Assembly: GCF_018130785.1 (NCBI RefSeq)
Contig: NZ_JAFCJT010000008.1
Span: 1-64,000 of the forward strand
DNA from: Bradyrhizobium liaoningense
GTDB taxonomy: Bacteria > Pseudomonadota > Alphaproteobacteria > Rhizobiales > Xanthobacteraceae
DNA length: 64,000 nt
Direction: 5' to 3'
Of the stretch, positions 42,457 to 53,771 are shown one piece after another. A model generated the notes under the pieces. The model searched no databases, was not told where the DNA came from, and saw only the letters and a list, made by a program, of their open reading frames with translations. Numbering within the stretch: position 1 is the stretch's first letter; each line of letters starts with the position of its first letter. A program made the translations under genes and the position numbers.

Positions 42457-42948
42457 ATGAAACGCAAACCATCGACCGAGGCAACTTCCGCCTGGATCCG
42501 CCTGATGCGGGTGCAGAGCCGCGTGCTCGATTGCGTCGAGCAGGACCTGAAGAAGGCGGGGTTCCCGCCGCTCGCATGGTATGACGCGCTGCTCGAATTG
42601 TCGCGAGCGCCCTCGGGTGAGCTGAGGCCGGTGGAACTCGAGCGGCAGATGCTGATCCCGCAATACTCAACGTCGCGTCTGATCGACCGTCTCGTCGATG
42701 AGGGGCTCGCCTGTCGGCGCGAATGCAAGATCGACAAGCGCGGCCAGTTCGTGGAGATCACGGAAGCCGGCCGCGAATTGCAGAAGCGGATGTGGGGCGC
42801 CTATTCCGCCGCGATCGAAAAGTATGTCGGCTCGAAACTGTCCGATGCGGATGCCGTCAAGCTCAGCGGTCTGCTCGATCGTCTCGGCTGCTCGTGCGGC
42901 GAGATGAAACTGCCCGTCCACGTCAACGAAACCACGCCGTCGCGATGA
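42457..42948 (+). CDS. MarR-family transcriptional regulator
   Basis: A 163-residue winged helix regulator: DCVEQDLKKAGFPPLAWYDALLELSRAPSGELRPVELERQMLIPQYSTSRLIDRLVDEGLACRRECKIDKRGQFVEITEAGRELQ. A C-terminal CSCGEM motif may allow thiol sensing, which would suit a partner of GST. ATG 42457 was chosen over a TTG at 42445. Divergent from gst. Confidence 0.9.
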   Translation: MKRKPSTEATSAWIRLMRVQSRVLDCVEQDLKKAGFPPLAWYDALLELSRAPSGELRPVELERQMLIPQYSTSRLIDRLVDEGLACRRECKIDKRGQFVEITEAGRELQKRMWGAYSAAIEKYVGSKLSDADAVKLSGLLDRLGCSCGEMKLPVHVNETTPSR

Positions 42949-43049
42949 TCGCGCGGCAAACCAGCTCGTCCGTGCACCCCAGGGGTTCGCGGACCATCCC
43001 TGCCACCCGCGCGCCTTCGATCGAAGCGCCCTTTTGATTAGAGTTTGAT

Positions 43050-44420
43050 ATGGCGCGAGACCAGATCGATATGACGCCGCTGCAATCGCGCGACGAGCTC
43101 GTCGCGTGGTTCGAGGCCGGCTGCAAGGACCCGTCCGAATTCCGCATGGGCACCGAGCACGAGAAGACGCCGTTCACGCTCGAGGGCCACCGTCCGGTGC
43201 CTTACGAGGGCGCGCGCGGCATCGGCGCGCTGCTCGAAGGCATGAAGCTCCTGCTCGGCTGGGAGCCGATCATGGAGAGGGGCAACATCATCGGCCTCTA
43301 TGATGTCACCGGCGGCGGCGCGATCTCGCTCGAGCCCGGTGGACAGTTCGAGCTCTCCGGCGCGCCGGTCGAGAACGTGCACCAGACCCAGAGCGAGCTG
43401 ATGGCGCACCTGGCGCAGGTGCGCGAGATCGCAACCCCGCTCGGCATCGGCTTCCTCGGGCTCGGCATGACGCCGTCCTGGTCGCGCGCCGACATCCCGG
43501 TGATGCCCAAGGGCCGCTACAAGATCATGACCAACTACATGCCGAAGGTCGGCCAATACGGCCTCGACATGATGTACCGGACCTGCACGGTGCAGACCAA
43601 TCTCGACTTCTCCTCGGAAGCCGACATGGTCAAGAAGCTGCGCGTCTCGCTCGCGCTCCAGCCGGTTGCGACTGCGCTGTTTGCCAATTCGCCGTTCACC
43701 GAGGGCAAGCCGAACGGCTTCCTCTCCTTCCGCTCCGAGATCTGGCGCGACACCGACAATGCGCGCGCGGGCATGATGCCGTGGGCGTTCGAGGACGGCA
43801 TGGGCTTCGAGCGCTATGTCGACTACGCGCTCGACGTGCCCATGTATTTCGTCAAGCGCGGCGACGATTACATCGACGTCTCGGGCTCCTCGTTCCGCGC
43901 CTTCTTCGACGGCCGCAACAACAATCTGCCCGGCGAACGTCCGACGCTGTCGGACTGGGCCAATCATCTTTCGACGATCTTCCCGGAAGTGCGCCTCAAG
44001 CGCTATCTCGAGATGCGCGGCTCCGATGGTGGTCCGTGGGGCCGTCTGCCTGCGCTATCCGCGTTCTGGGCCGGACTGCTCTACGACGATGTGTCGCTCG
44101 ATGCCGCCTGGGACCTGGTGAAGCACTGGACCGCGCATGAGCGCCAGGCCCTGCGCGACGACGTGCCGCGGTTCGGCTTCAAGGCGCGGATCAAGGACCG
44201 CTATCTGTTCGAGATCGCCAAGGAATGCCTCGTTCTGGCCCATGCCGGCCTGCGCCGGCGCGGCCGGATCGACCAGCTCGGCCGCGACGAAACCCGGCAT
44301 CTGGAGCCGCTCGATCGAATCATCGATTCCGGCAGGACGCCGGCCGAGGAGATGCTGGAGAAGTTCAACGGCGCCTGGAACGGCTCCGTGGAACCGGCCT
44401 ACGCGGAATACGCGTTCTAG
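43050..44420 (+). CDS. gshA: Glutamate-cysteine ligase (plant/alphaproteobacterial type)
   Basis: A 456-residue ATP-dependent ligase forming gamma-glutamylcysteine, the first step of glutathione synthesis. It belongs to the GCS2 type of plants and rhizobia: SEFRMGTEHEKTPFTLE, GGAISLEPGGQFELSGAPVENVHQTQSEL, VMPKGRYKIMTNYMPKVGQYGLDMMYRTCTVQTNLDFSSE and NNNLPGERPTLSDWANHLSTIFPEVRLKRYLEMRGSD. Length is normal. Confidence 0.96.
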   Translation: MARDQIDMTPLQSRDELVAWFEAGCKDPSEFRMGTEHEKTPFTLEGHRPVPYEGARGIGALLEGMKLLLGWEPIMERGNIIGLYDVTGGGAISLEPGGQFELSGAPVENVHQTQSELMAHLAQVREIATPLGIGFLGLGMTPSWSRADIPVMPKGRYKIMTNYMPKVGQYGLDMMYRTCTVQTNLDFSSEADMVKKLRVSLALQPVATALFANSPFTEGKPNGFLSFRSEIWRDTDNARAGMMPWAFEDGMGFERYVDYALDVPMYFVKRGDDYIDVSGSSFRAFFDGRNNNLPGERPTLSDWANHLSTIFPEVRLKRYLEMRGSDGGPWGRLPALSAFWAGLLYDDVSLDAAWDLVKHWTAHERQALRDDVPRFGFKARIKDRYLFEIAKECLVLAHAGLRRRGRIDQLGRDETRHLEPLDRIIDSGRTPAEEMLEKFNGAWNGSVEPAYAEYAF

Positions 44421-44554
44421 AGCCTTCAGGCCAAGCCCTAGACAAATAGGCCAACGACCGGGACTTCAGCCGTTCATCGCCCATACAGGTTTGCGGCGAT
44501 CAAATGACCGGCTGAAAAAACCTGAGTGCCGTCAATAACTCGAAAGCTGTTCCG

Positions 44555-45121
44555 ATGGGGAAGGGCCGCCTGCGTGGGGCCGTCATGACAAGCGTCGTGG
44601 CCTGCGCCACGTTGCTTTCGCTCGTGCTTGCGAGCGTGCCTGCGCGCGCCCAGACGGCGTTCGACCGGCCCGGCGGCGACTATTTCAACTCGCCGGTGAC
44701 GTCAGGCGACCCCGAGGATTGTGCGCTGCTCTGCGAGCGTGACCGCCGCTGCCGTTCCTGGAGCTTCAACTATCCCGACGTCGAGGGCGGCTCGGCGGTG
44801 TGCTGGCTCAAGAATACGGTGCCGCCGCGTGTCCCTGGCAGCTGCTGCATTTCCGGCGTGCGTGGCGCCGGCGTGATCGAGCCGCGTATCGAGGGCGTGG
44901 AAACGTCGATCGATCGCCCCGGCGGCGACTTGCGCAATTTCGAGCTCAAGGACGGCGAAGGCGAAGAGGCTTGCAAGGCCGCCTGCACCGCCGACAACAA
45001 GTGCCGCGCCTTCACCTATGCCCGTCCTGGCTACACCGGGCGTGAAGCGCGCTGCTTTCTGAAAAAGGAAATCAAGCCGCCGCGCCGCAAGGCGGGCTTC
45101 ACGTCGGGCGTGGTGAGATAG
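44555..45121 (+). CDS. Exported protein with two PAN/Apple domains
   Basis: A 188-residue protein: signal peptide (MTSVVACATLLSLVLASVPARAQT) and two PAN-type domains, each starting with FDRPGGDYFN or IDRPGGDLRNFEL and containing DPEDCALLCERDRRCRSWSFNYP or GEEACKAACTADNKCRAFTYARPGYTG with paired cysteines. PAN modules bind proteins or carbohydrates outside the membrane. The two halves look like an internal duplication. Start is 44555 or the ATG at 44585. Confidence 0.88.
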   Translation: MGKGRLRGAVMTSVVACATLLSLVLASVPARAQTAFDRPGGDYFNSPVTSGDPEDCALLCERDRRCRSWSFNYPDVEGGSAVCWLKNTVPPRVPGSCCISGVRGAGVIEPRIEGVETSIDRPGGDLRNFELKDGEGEEACKAACTADNKCRAFTYARPGYTGREARCFLKKEIKPPRRKAGFTSGVVR

Positions 45122-45163
45122 CGCGTAGCGCCTTCACGCGCAGCGAATCCAGCGACCCGCTCC

Positions 45164-45397
45164 TCAATTCGCCGCCGATACCAGCCTGTCCCCGCACGCA
45201 TTCGCGTAGAACTTGCCGCCGCATTGGCGCTTGATGGCAGCGCAGCGCAACGCAGGAGACGCACTTTGCGGAACGTCGAAGCTGCAGCTCAGGCCGTCGG
45301 CGCTGCGGCCCATCTTGCCGGCGGCAAAGGCGGCGCTGGAGGCGGAGATGCAGACGACGATCAGGGCGGCAGTGGCGATTTCGATCAGCAGTCTCAT
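45164..45397 (-). CDS. Small exported hypothetical protein
   Basis: A 77-residue protein with a signal peptide (LLIEIATAALIVVCISASSAAFAAGK) and a mature part of about 50 residues with four cysteines (LSCSFDVPQ, LRCAAIKRQCGGKFYANACGDRL). The ATG at 45397 has GGAGG 8 bases upstream. Unknown function; the cysteines probably form two disulfides. It is convergent with the PAN-domain gene. Confidence 0.75.
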   Translation of the reverse strand: MRLLIEIATAALIVVCISASSAAFAAGKMGRSADGLSCSFDVPQSASPALRCAAIKRQCGGKFYANACGDRLVSAAN

Positions 45398-45594
45398 GGG
45401 AATTTCCTCCACACTGATGGCTGATTTCATCCCCAATCTAGCACCGAATCCACGTTTCTCCGTATGCGTCCGGGTTCCCAAACCGGCCCGTTCCTTGCAT
45501 AATTTTACGCCAGCGCAGTGCACGGCCGCATCAGCGATGGTTTCGGTCCGGATGCAAGACGCGTAGGGTTTAGTGGTGTTCTCGCGACCAGGAA

Positions 45595-48135
45595 GTGACG
45601 GCCTTGCAAGATCAATCGTTCCAGCCAAATTTTCCCGCCCCCGGCCAGCCGATCGACGAACTCGCGCTGACTGAGATCAAGGGCGCGATCCTGGCGAAGC
45701 TGCGCCTTGCCATCGGCAAGGACGCGGGCATGGCCACCAGGCACGACTGGTATCAGGCCGCGGCGCTGGCGCTGCGCGACCGCATCGTGCATCGCTGGCT
45801 CACGGCCGAGAAGCACAGCTACGATGCAGGCCGCAAGCGCGTCTATTATCTCTCGCTCGAATTCCTGATCGGCCGTCTCTTCACCGACGCGCTGAACAAC
45901 ATGGGCCTGCTCAAGATCTTCGAGGTCGCGCTCGGCGATCTCGGCGTATCGCTGCCTGAGCTCCGCAAATGCGAGCCGGATGCCGCGCTCGGCAATGGCG
46001 GCCTCGGCCGCCTCGCCGCCTGTTTCATGGAGAGCATGGCGACGCTGTCGATCCCCGCCATCGGCTACGGCATCCGCTACGATTACGGCCTGTTCCGCCA
46101 GATCATCAATCAGGGCTGGCAGCAGGAATATCCGGACGAATGGCTGAGCTTCGGCAATCCCTGGGAATTGCAGCGGCCCGAGGTGATCTATGACATCTTT
46201 TTCGGCGGCGGCGTCGAGCATGTCGACGACAAGGGCCGCGACCGCGCAATCTGGCATCCGGCCGAGACCGTGCAGGCGATCGCCTATGACACGCCGATCG
46301 TCGGCTGGCGCGGCCAGCACGTCAACGCGCTTCGCCTGTGGTCGGCGCGCTCGCCCGATCCATTGAAGCTCGACGCCTTCAACAAGGGCGACTATGTCAG
46401 CGCCAGCGCCGAGCAGTCGCGCGCGGAAGCCATCTGCAAATTCCTCTATCCGAACGACGAGAGCCCGGCCGGTCGCGAGCTGCGCCTGCGCCAGGAATAT
46501 TTCTTCGTCTCGGCCTCGCTCCAGGATCTCGTCAAGCGACATCTGTCGTCCGACGGCCAGCTCCGCAGCCTGTCGTCCAAGGTCGCGGTGCAGCTCAACG
46601 ACACCCATCCGAGCCTCGCGGTCACCGAGCTGATGCGCATCCTCGTCGACCTGCACAATTTCCGCTGGGACGAGGCCTGGAAGATCACGGTCGCCACCCT
46701 CTCCTATACGAACCACACGCTGCTGCCGGAAGCGCTGGAGACCTGGCCGGTCGAGTTGTTCGAGCGGCTGCTGCCGCGGCATCTCGAGATCATCTACCGC
46801 ATCAACGTCCAGCATCTCGCGCTCGCCGAAGCGCGCGCCCCCGGCGACATCGATTTCCGTGCCTCGGTCTCGCTGATCGACGAGAAGAGCGGACGCCGCG
46901 TACGCATGGGCCAGCTCGCCTTCGTCGGCTCGCACCGCATCAACGGCGTCTCGGCGATGCATTCGGACCTGATGCGCGAGACCGTGTTCCACGATCTCAA
47001 CCATCTCTATCCCGGCCGCATCACCAACAAGACCAACGGCATCACCTTCCGCCGCTGGCTGATGCTGGCGAATCCGAAGCTGACCGATTTGTTGCGCGAG
47101 ACATGCGGCGATGCCGTGCTCGACGATCCGACCCAGCTCAGCCTGATCGAAGCCCGCGCCAGCGACGTCGAATTCCAGAAGAAGTTCCGCAGCGTCAAGC
47201 TTCACAACAAGACCGCACTTGCGCGCCTGATCGGCGAGCGGCTCGGCATCAAGGTCGATCCGACCGCGCTGTTCGACGTGCAGATCAAGCGCATTCACGA
47301 ATACAAGCGCCAGCTCCTCAACGTGATCGAGACGGTGGCGCTGTACCAGGCGATGAAGGACGATCCCAACGGCAACTGGGTGCCGCGGGTGAAGATCTTC
47401 GCCGGCAAGGCGGCGGCGAGCTACCGCTACGCAAAATTGATCATCAAGCTGATCAACGACGTCGCGGAGGTCGTCAACAACGATCCCGCGATCGGCGGCA
47501 AGCTGAAGGTCGTCTTCCTGCCCGACTACAATGTCAGCCTTGCGGAGGTGATCATTCCCGCGGCCGATCTGTCCGAGCAGATCTCGACTGCCGGCATGGA
47601 GGCCTCCGGGACCGGCAACATGAAGCTGTCACTGAACGGCGCTCTCACCATCGGCACGCTCGATGGCGCCAACATCGAGATCCGCGACCATGTCGGCGCG
47701 GAGAACATCGCGATCTTCGGCATGGAGGCCGGCGACGTGATGATCCGCCGCAAGCAGGGGCTGGATGCCTCCGACGTGATCCGCAGTTCGCCCAAGCTCC
47801 AGCGCGCCATCAATGCGATCGGCACTGGGGAATTCTCGCCCGGCGATCCCGGCCGCTTCGAATCCATCGCGCACGCACTGCGCTATCTCGACCATTACAT
47901 GGTCAGCGCCGATTTCGATTCCTATTACGAAGCGCAGCGCAGTGTCGACGCGCGCTGGCAGGTGGCGCCGGCCTGGACGCGCGCCTCCATCCTCAATGTC
48001 GCGCGCATGGCCTGGTTCTCCTCGGACCGCACCATCCGCGAATACGCCGAGGAAATCTGGAACGTGCCGGTCAATCCGACCACGCCGCTGCTGCCGGATC
48101 TGCGCGACGTCGCGGGCCGATTTTCCGCAACATGA
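45595..48135 (+). CDS. glgP: Glycogen/alpha-glucan phosphorylase
   Basis: An 846-residue PLP enzyme that releases glucose-1-phosphate from glycogen. Family blocks are YYLSLEFLIGRLFTDALNNMG, LGNGGLGRLAACFMESMATL, VQLNDTHPSLAVTELMR, ITNKTNGITFRRWL, VKIFAGKAAASYRYAKLIIKL and MEASGTGNMKLSLNGALTIGTLDGANIEIRDHVG carrying the PLP lysine. The GTG at 45595 with AGGA upstream gives a normal-length enzyme. No other glg genes are adjacent. Confidence 0.96.
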   Translation: MTALQDQSFQPNFPAPGQPIDELALTEIKGAILAKLRLAIGKDAGMATRHDWYQAAALALRDRIVHRWLTAEKHSYDAGRKRVYYLSLEFLIGRLFTDALNNMGLLKIFEVALGDLGVSLPELRKCEPDAALGNGGLGRLAACFMESMATLSIPAIGYGIRYDYGLFRQIINQGWQQEYPDEWLSFGNPWELQRPEVIYDIFFGGGVEHVDDKGRDRAIWHPAETVQAIAYDTPIVGWRGQHVNALRLWSARSPDPLKLDAFNKGDYVSASAEQSRAEAICKFLYPNDESPAGRELRLRQEYFFVSASLQDLVKRHLSSDGQLRSLSSKVAVQLNDTHPSLAVTELMRILVDLHNFRWDEAWKITVATLSYTNHTLLPEALETWPVELFERLLPRHLEIIYRINVQHLALAEARAPGDIDFRASVSLIDEKSGRRVRMGQLAFVGSHRINGVSAMHSDLMRETVFHDLNHLYPGRITNKTNGITFRRWLMLANPKLTDLLRETCGDAVLDDPTQLSLIEARASDVEFQKKFRSVKLHNKTALARLIGERLGIKVDPTALFDVQIKRIHEYKRQLLNVIETVALYQAMKDDPNGNWVPRVKIFAGKAAASYRYAKLIIKLINDVAEVVNNDPAIGGKLKVVFLPDYNVSLAEVIIPAADLSEQISTAGMEASGTGNMKLSLNGALTIGTLDGANIEIRDHVGAENIAIFGMEAGDVMIRRKQGLDASDVIRSSPKLQRAINAIGTGEFSPGDPGRFESIAHALRYLDHYMVSADFDSYYEAQRSVDARWQVAPAWTRASILNVARMAWFSSDRTIREYAEEIWNVPVNPTTPLLPDLRDVAGRFSAT

Positions 48136-48216
48136 AATCGGCGTTACGCCTCAGGTAATTGCGCAAGCCGGCGGCGGACGTGATATGACGTCCGTCATTG
48201 AAAGCCGGAAACAGCA

Positions 48217-49032
48217 ATGCACGCCAAGCTCCCACACCCCTTCGACGACGCCACGCACATCAGCGCCGGTGACAGCAGCTGGCAGGGGCACACCAGCGAC
48301 GACTACTGGGCCTTTGTAGGCCCGTTCGGCGGCGCCACCGCCGCGACCATCCTGCGCGCGCTGATCGACCATCCGGAGCGCGCCGGCGATCCGCTGGCGC
48401 TCACCGTCAATTATTGCGCGCCGATCGCGAAGGGGCCGTTTGACCTGGACGTGCGGCTGGTGAAGGCCAATCGCTCCAGCCAGCACTGGAGCGTCGAACT
48501 GTCGCAGGGTGGCGGAGAGGTCGCAACGCTTGCCACCGCCGTGTTCGCCGAGCGCCGGCCCTCCTGGGAGCACAGGGTGGCGACCTACCCCGACGCAAAG
48601 CCGTTCGAGCAGACGCTGCCGTTCCCGAAGATCGCAGCGTCCTGGGCCAACCAGTATGAATTTCGCTTCGTCGAGGGCGAGATGCGGATCGGTCCGCCGC
48701 AGGCGGAGCTCGCCGGCACCTATTCGAAAATCTGGATCAGCGACCGCACGCCGCGCAAGCTCGACATGCTGTCGCTGATGTCGATGTCGGACGCCTTCTT
48801 CGGCCGCATCTTCCACGCGCGCCGCGAGCTGGTGCCGTTCGGCACGGTGTCGCTGACGACGTATTTCCACACCGACAGCGAAGAGCTCGCGGCCGAAGAA
48901 ATCACGCGCGTGCTCGCGACCGCCGATTCGAAGATCATGCACAAGAGCTACGCCGACCAGAACGCGGAGCTGTGGTCGCCGAACGGACGGCTGCTCGCGA
49001 CCACGACGCAGATCGCGTACTTCAAGGCGTAG
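48217..49032 (+). CDS. Acyl-CoA thioesterase family protein (double hotdog)
   Basis: A 271-residue protein with two hotdog halves: an N-terminal half with WAFVGPFGGATAATILRALIDHPER and LTVNYCAPIAKGPFDLDVRLVKANRSSQHWSVELSQGGGEVATLATAVFAERRPSW, and a C-terminal half with MLSLMSMSDAFFGRIFHARRELVPFGTVSLTTYFHTDSEEL. TesB/TE4-like thioesterases hydrolyse acyl-CoA. It begins about 80 bases after glgP. Confidence 0.9.
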   Translation: MHAKLPHPFDDATHISAGDSSWQGHTSDDYWAFVGPFGGATAATILRALIDHPERAGDPLALTVNYCAPIAKGPFDLDVRLVKANRSSQHWSVELSQGGGEVATLATAVFAERRPSWEHRVATYPDAKPFEQTLPFPKIAASWANQYEFRFVEGEMRIGPPQAELAGTYSKIWISDRTPRKLDMLSLMSMSDAFFGRIFHARRELVPFGTVSLTTYFHTDSEELAAEEITRVLATADSKIMHKSYADQNAELWSPNGRLLATTTQIAYFKA

Positions 49033-49047
49033 GTGCTTCCGCAGACT

Positions 49048-49126
49048 TGTCATTGCGAGCGTAGCGAAGCAATCCAGACTATCTCCGCGGATGGATCCTG
49101 GATTGCTTCGCTACGCTCGCAATCAC
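49048..49126. repeat. Intergenic inverted repeat (TGTCATTGCGAGCG type)
   Basis: Arms ATTGCGAGCGTAGCGAAGCA and TGCTTCGCTACGCTCGCAAT are perfect reverse complements over about 24 bases (continuing as ATCCAG/CTGGAT). It separates the convergent thioesterase and pckA genes. Confidence 0.8.
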
Positions 49127-49154
49127 GAGTGGAGAGAGTTCGCGCAAACAAACA

Positions 49155-49186
49155 AAAAGGGCGGCCTCGCGGCCGCCCTTTTGCAT
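49155..49186 (-). terminator. Intrinsic terminator downstream of pckA
   Basis: AAAAGGGCGGCC and GGCCGCCCTTTT with a TCGC loop; on the minus strand it is followed by TTTGTTTG. The stem is nearly the same as that after coxC. Confidence 0.85.
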
Positions 49187-49202
49187 TTCAAGCGATGCGA
49201 AC

Positions 49203-50819
<1,617 letters not shown>

Positions 50820-51101
50820 GAAAAATCCTCCTAGAACCCGCGACACTCAGCGCGACCCAGCTTTGGCGCCATCGCGGTCACCGTGAATTACAGGCCGTCC
50901 GGCCTCGGTTGAACGACGTAATAATGGTGAACGCTGGCGTTGCCAAGCCGATCCCGCAGGATTTGGTTTATTCAAGGACCGCGCCAAACGCCGCGCATGT
51001 CAGCTCTGAGCGGACACTTCAAAAAAACACGAATGGTCGCGCAACCAAATGCGCAATTCGGCGTTTCCTCTGGTTATTGCGACGCACAATCCCGGACCGT
51101 C

Positions 51102-53693
51102 CTATCGTACCTCGCCTTCGCCGATGAGCGCGAACGGCCCCCACATCGCGGGATAGGCGTTGCGCGGCGACGAGGTGTCATCAACGTACGTTAACATCGC
51201 GCGGCGCAGGGCTTCGGCACGGCCGATTTTTGGTTCGTTCTTGAGCAGCTCGAAAGTCGACGTGGTCAAGCGGGTGGCAGCTTCCGAATCCACTGCCCAA
51301 TGCGAGACCAGCAACGCACGCGCACCCGCGTAGAAGAACGAGCGCGCCAGCCCCGACAGGGCCTCGGCGCCGGGCTTGTCGCCGGCGATGGTGTTGCAAG
51401 CCGACAGCACGACCCAATCCGCGTTGAGCTTGAGCTGAGCGACTTCACTCGCCGTGAGCAGGCCGTCATCCAGCTCCGTCGGCCGATCGGGAATGGAGAG
51501 CGCGAGCGAGGGCTCGCCCAATCCCTTGATATCGCCGGCAACGAGACCGTGGGTGGCAAAGTAGATGACGCTGTATTGAGCAAGCGCTGCACGCTTCAGC
51601 GTCGTTTCGCTGGCATCGCGCCCGAGATGGATGTCGGCCTCGGCCGCGCCGACATCCTTTGCCACGGCGTTCAACTCGTCCGCGGTGTCCGGCAGTTGCG
51701 GCAGCGCCTGCGCAAGCCGCGCGCGATCGACGCCGGCACCGCGCCAAAAATCGCTATAGGCAATTGTTGCAATGTTGCGTGCCGCGACCTTGCCGCTTGC
51801 AGCGCGACGATCGGCCGGCCCTTCCAGCACAGGATTGAACACGGGATCGCCAAAGCCGGTCATCGGCTTCACGCCTTGCTCCCGACGCGCGAAGCCACGT
51901 AGCGATTTCAGGCTTACCACAGAAGGCAGCACCGACACCGCCTGACGCCGCAACAGCCAGGCGGCACTGCGATAGCCTTCGAGTGTGTCCGGGATCGCAG
52001 CTTGCGGCGTCTCCGTGACAAGCAGATGAAACGGCAGCGCCGTCAGCGCCGCCGACGGCACCACCAGCAGGTTGCGCTTGTCCTTCGTCAGCGCTTCGAC
52101 CGGGCCGAGCAGCGCGACATAAAGCTCGTTGGCGAGCGCGAGATCGAACAATCCCGATTTGCCGGAGGCATCGCGCGCCTTGCCGACATCGAGCCCCTTG
52201 CGGAAGGCAGTCACCTTCCGCGTCAGCGCGTCCGCGCCCAGCGGAATCTCCCTCCAGTCGACACCTTCGCGCGTGATCGCGACGACATAGCTCTGCTTGT
52301 CGACGACGGAGTAGAGCACCATCGCCTCGTCGGGCAACAGCAATGGCTGGATGTCCCTTACCGCCAACGGCAGGGGATTGGAGAGCGACGCGTACTCGGG
52401 AAACTCGACCGCGAGCGTCTTCTGCAAGCCCGTGCGCTCGTTCGCTATCGCCGCGATCCGCACGCGGCTGCGCTGCTCCGCCGCGACGTCGCGCTGGGCC
52501 GATTGCTTCGACACCGCGGTGATGATCGCCTTGTCGAGCGCCTCTGACTCGGCCGCAAGATCCTGGTCCCGGCGCACGAGCTCGGCGAGCCGGTCGCTGC
52601 CGGCAGCAAGGCGCACGGCCAGCTTGTTCACGGCGGATGCGGCGGAGGATTGCGTGCCGCGCTGGATCGCGGCGAGCGCCTCGTCCAGCGCCTTGTCGTC
52701 AGCCAGCAGATGCTGCTGTCGCGCGGCGAACAGAACCGGCAGCACGACGCGCAGCTGCGCGCGATTGTCCGCAAGCGTCCTTTCCGCGAGCGGCAGCGCG
52801 TCGGCGCTGCGCCCGGATATGTAGAGGAAATATGCGAGATTGCTGGTCGAGATCGCAACGTCCGGATGATCGGGACCGAGCGCACGTTCGCGGATCGACA
52901 GCGCACGGCGATAGAGCGGCTCCGCGTCGGCATAGCGCTGCTGATGCTCGTAGAGACCGGCGAGATTGTTCAGCGAGCGCGCGACGTCGGGATGATCCGG
53001 TCCCAGCACCTTTTCGCGGATCGCGAGCGAGCGCCTGATCGGCGCCTCGGCAACCGCATCGCGGTTGAGGTCGCGATCGAGCTGGCCGATGTTGTTCAGG
53101 ATCGTGGCGACCGCCGGATGTTCGGGCCCCGCGGCCTTCTGGTAGATCGCGAGCGCACGCTGTAACTACGGCTCGGCTTCGGCCTGACGCTGCTGCTTCA
53201 CATAGTAGGTGGCGAGATTGTTGAGGGACTGACCGACGTCGGGATGCTCGCGCGACAGCGCCTTCTCGCGAACGGCGAGCGCACGCTTGAACAGCGGCTC
53301 GGCCTCTGCAAAGCGACTCTGCCTCTGATAGAGCGCGGCGAGGTTGTTCAGCACCGGTGCGATCTCGACGCTGTCGAGGCCGGTCCCCTTCTCCATCAAT
53401 GCAATGGCGCGCTTGTAGAGCGGCTCGGCCTGGTCGTCGTGGCCCTGGTCGGCGTAGATCTGCGCAAGGTTGTTGAGCGCGCCCGCGAGATCACGATTGT
53501 TGGTGGTCTTCTCGAGAGACGCCACCATGGCCTGCGCCAGCGGCAGCGCTTCCGAATATTTTCCGGCGCTTCTGAGTGCGTTGATTCGCGCGCTCTCCGC
53601 GGCGAGACCTTTCTGGGCAATGCTGGGCGTGGCAAGCGATGCGGTGATTGCGAGCGCCAAACCCGCAACCAGCGTCAAACGACGGCGTGTCAT
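51102..53693 (-). pseudogene. Exported TPR-CHAT protein with one in-frame amber codon
   Basis: A frame of 864 codons is open from ATG 53693 to TGA 51102 except for one TAG at 53168-53166 (codon 176). The first part has a signal peptide (LTLVAGLALAITASLATPSIAQ) and TPR repeats (ALNNLAQIYADQGHDDQAEPLYKRAIAL); TPRs continue in the same frame after the TAG (LQRALAIYQKAAGPEHPAV), then a linker and a C-terminal CHAT protease domain with the catalytic dyad intact: H715 in YFATHGLVAGD and C766 in LSACNTIAGD. It is therefore a caspase-like exported TPR protein. The TAG may be a true nonsense mutation, a sequencing error or readthrough. A GTG at 53009 could restart translation. Confidence 0.8.
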
Positions 53694-53771
53694 GAACCCT
53701 CTCGCTGCCGACTTCGAACCATTACGGTCTTGGGTCGCAGCGATGGGATGCAGCGTTCAAATTGTTGCGCG

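Noticed and set aside
45505..47298. Minus-strand frame of 597 residues opposite glgP
   Set aside because: Shadow of the glycogen phosphorylase gene; no start site or family similarity.
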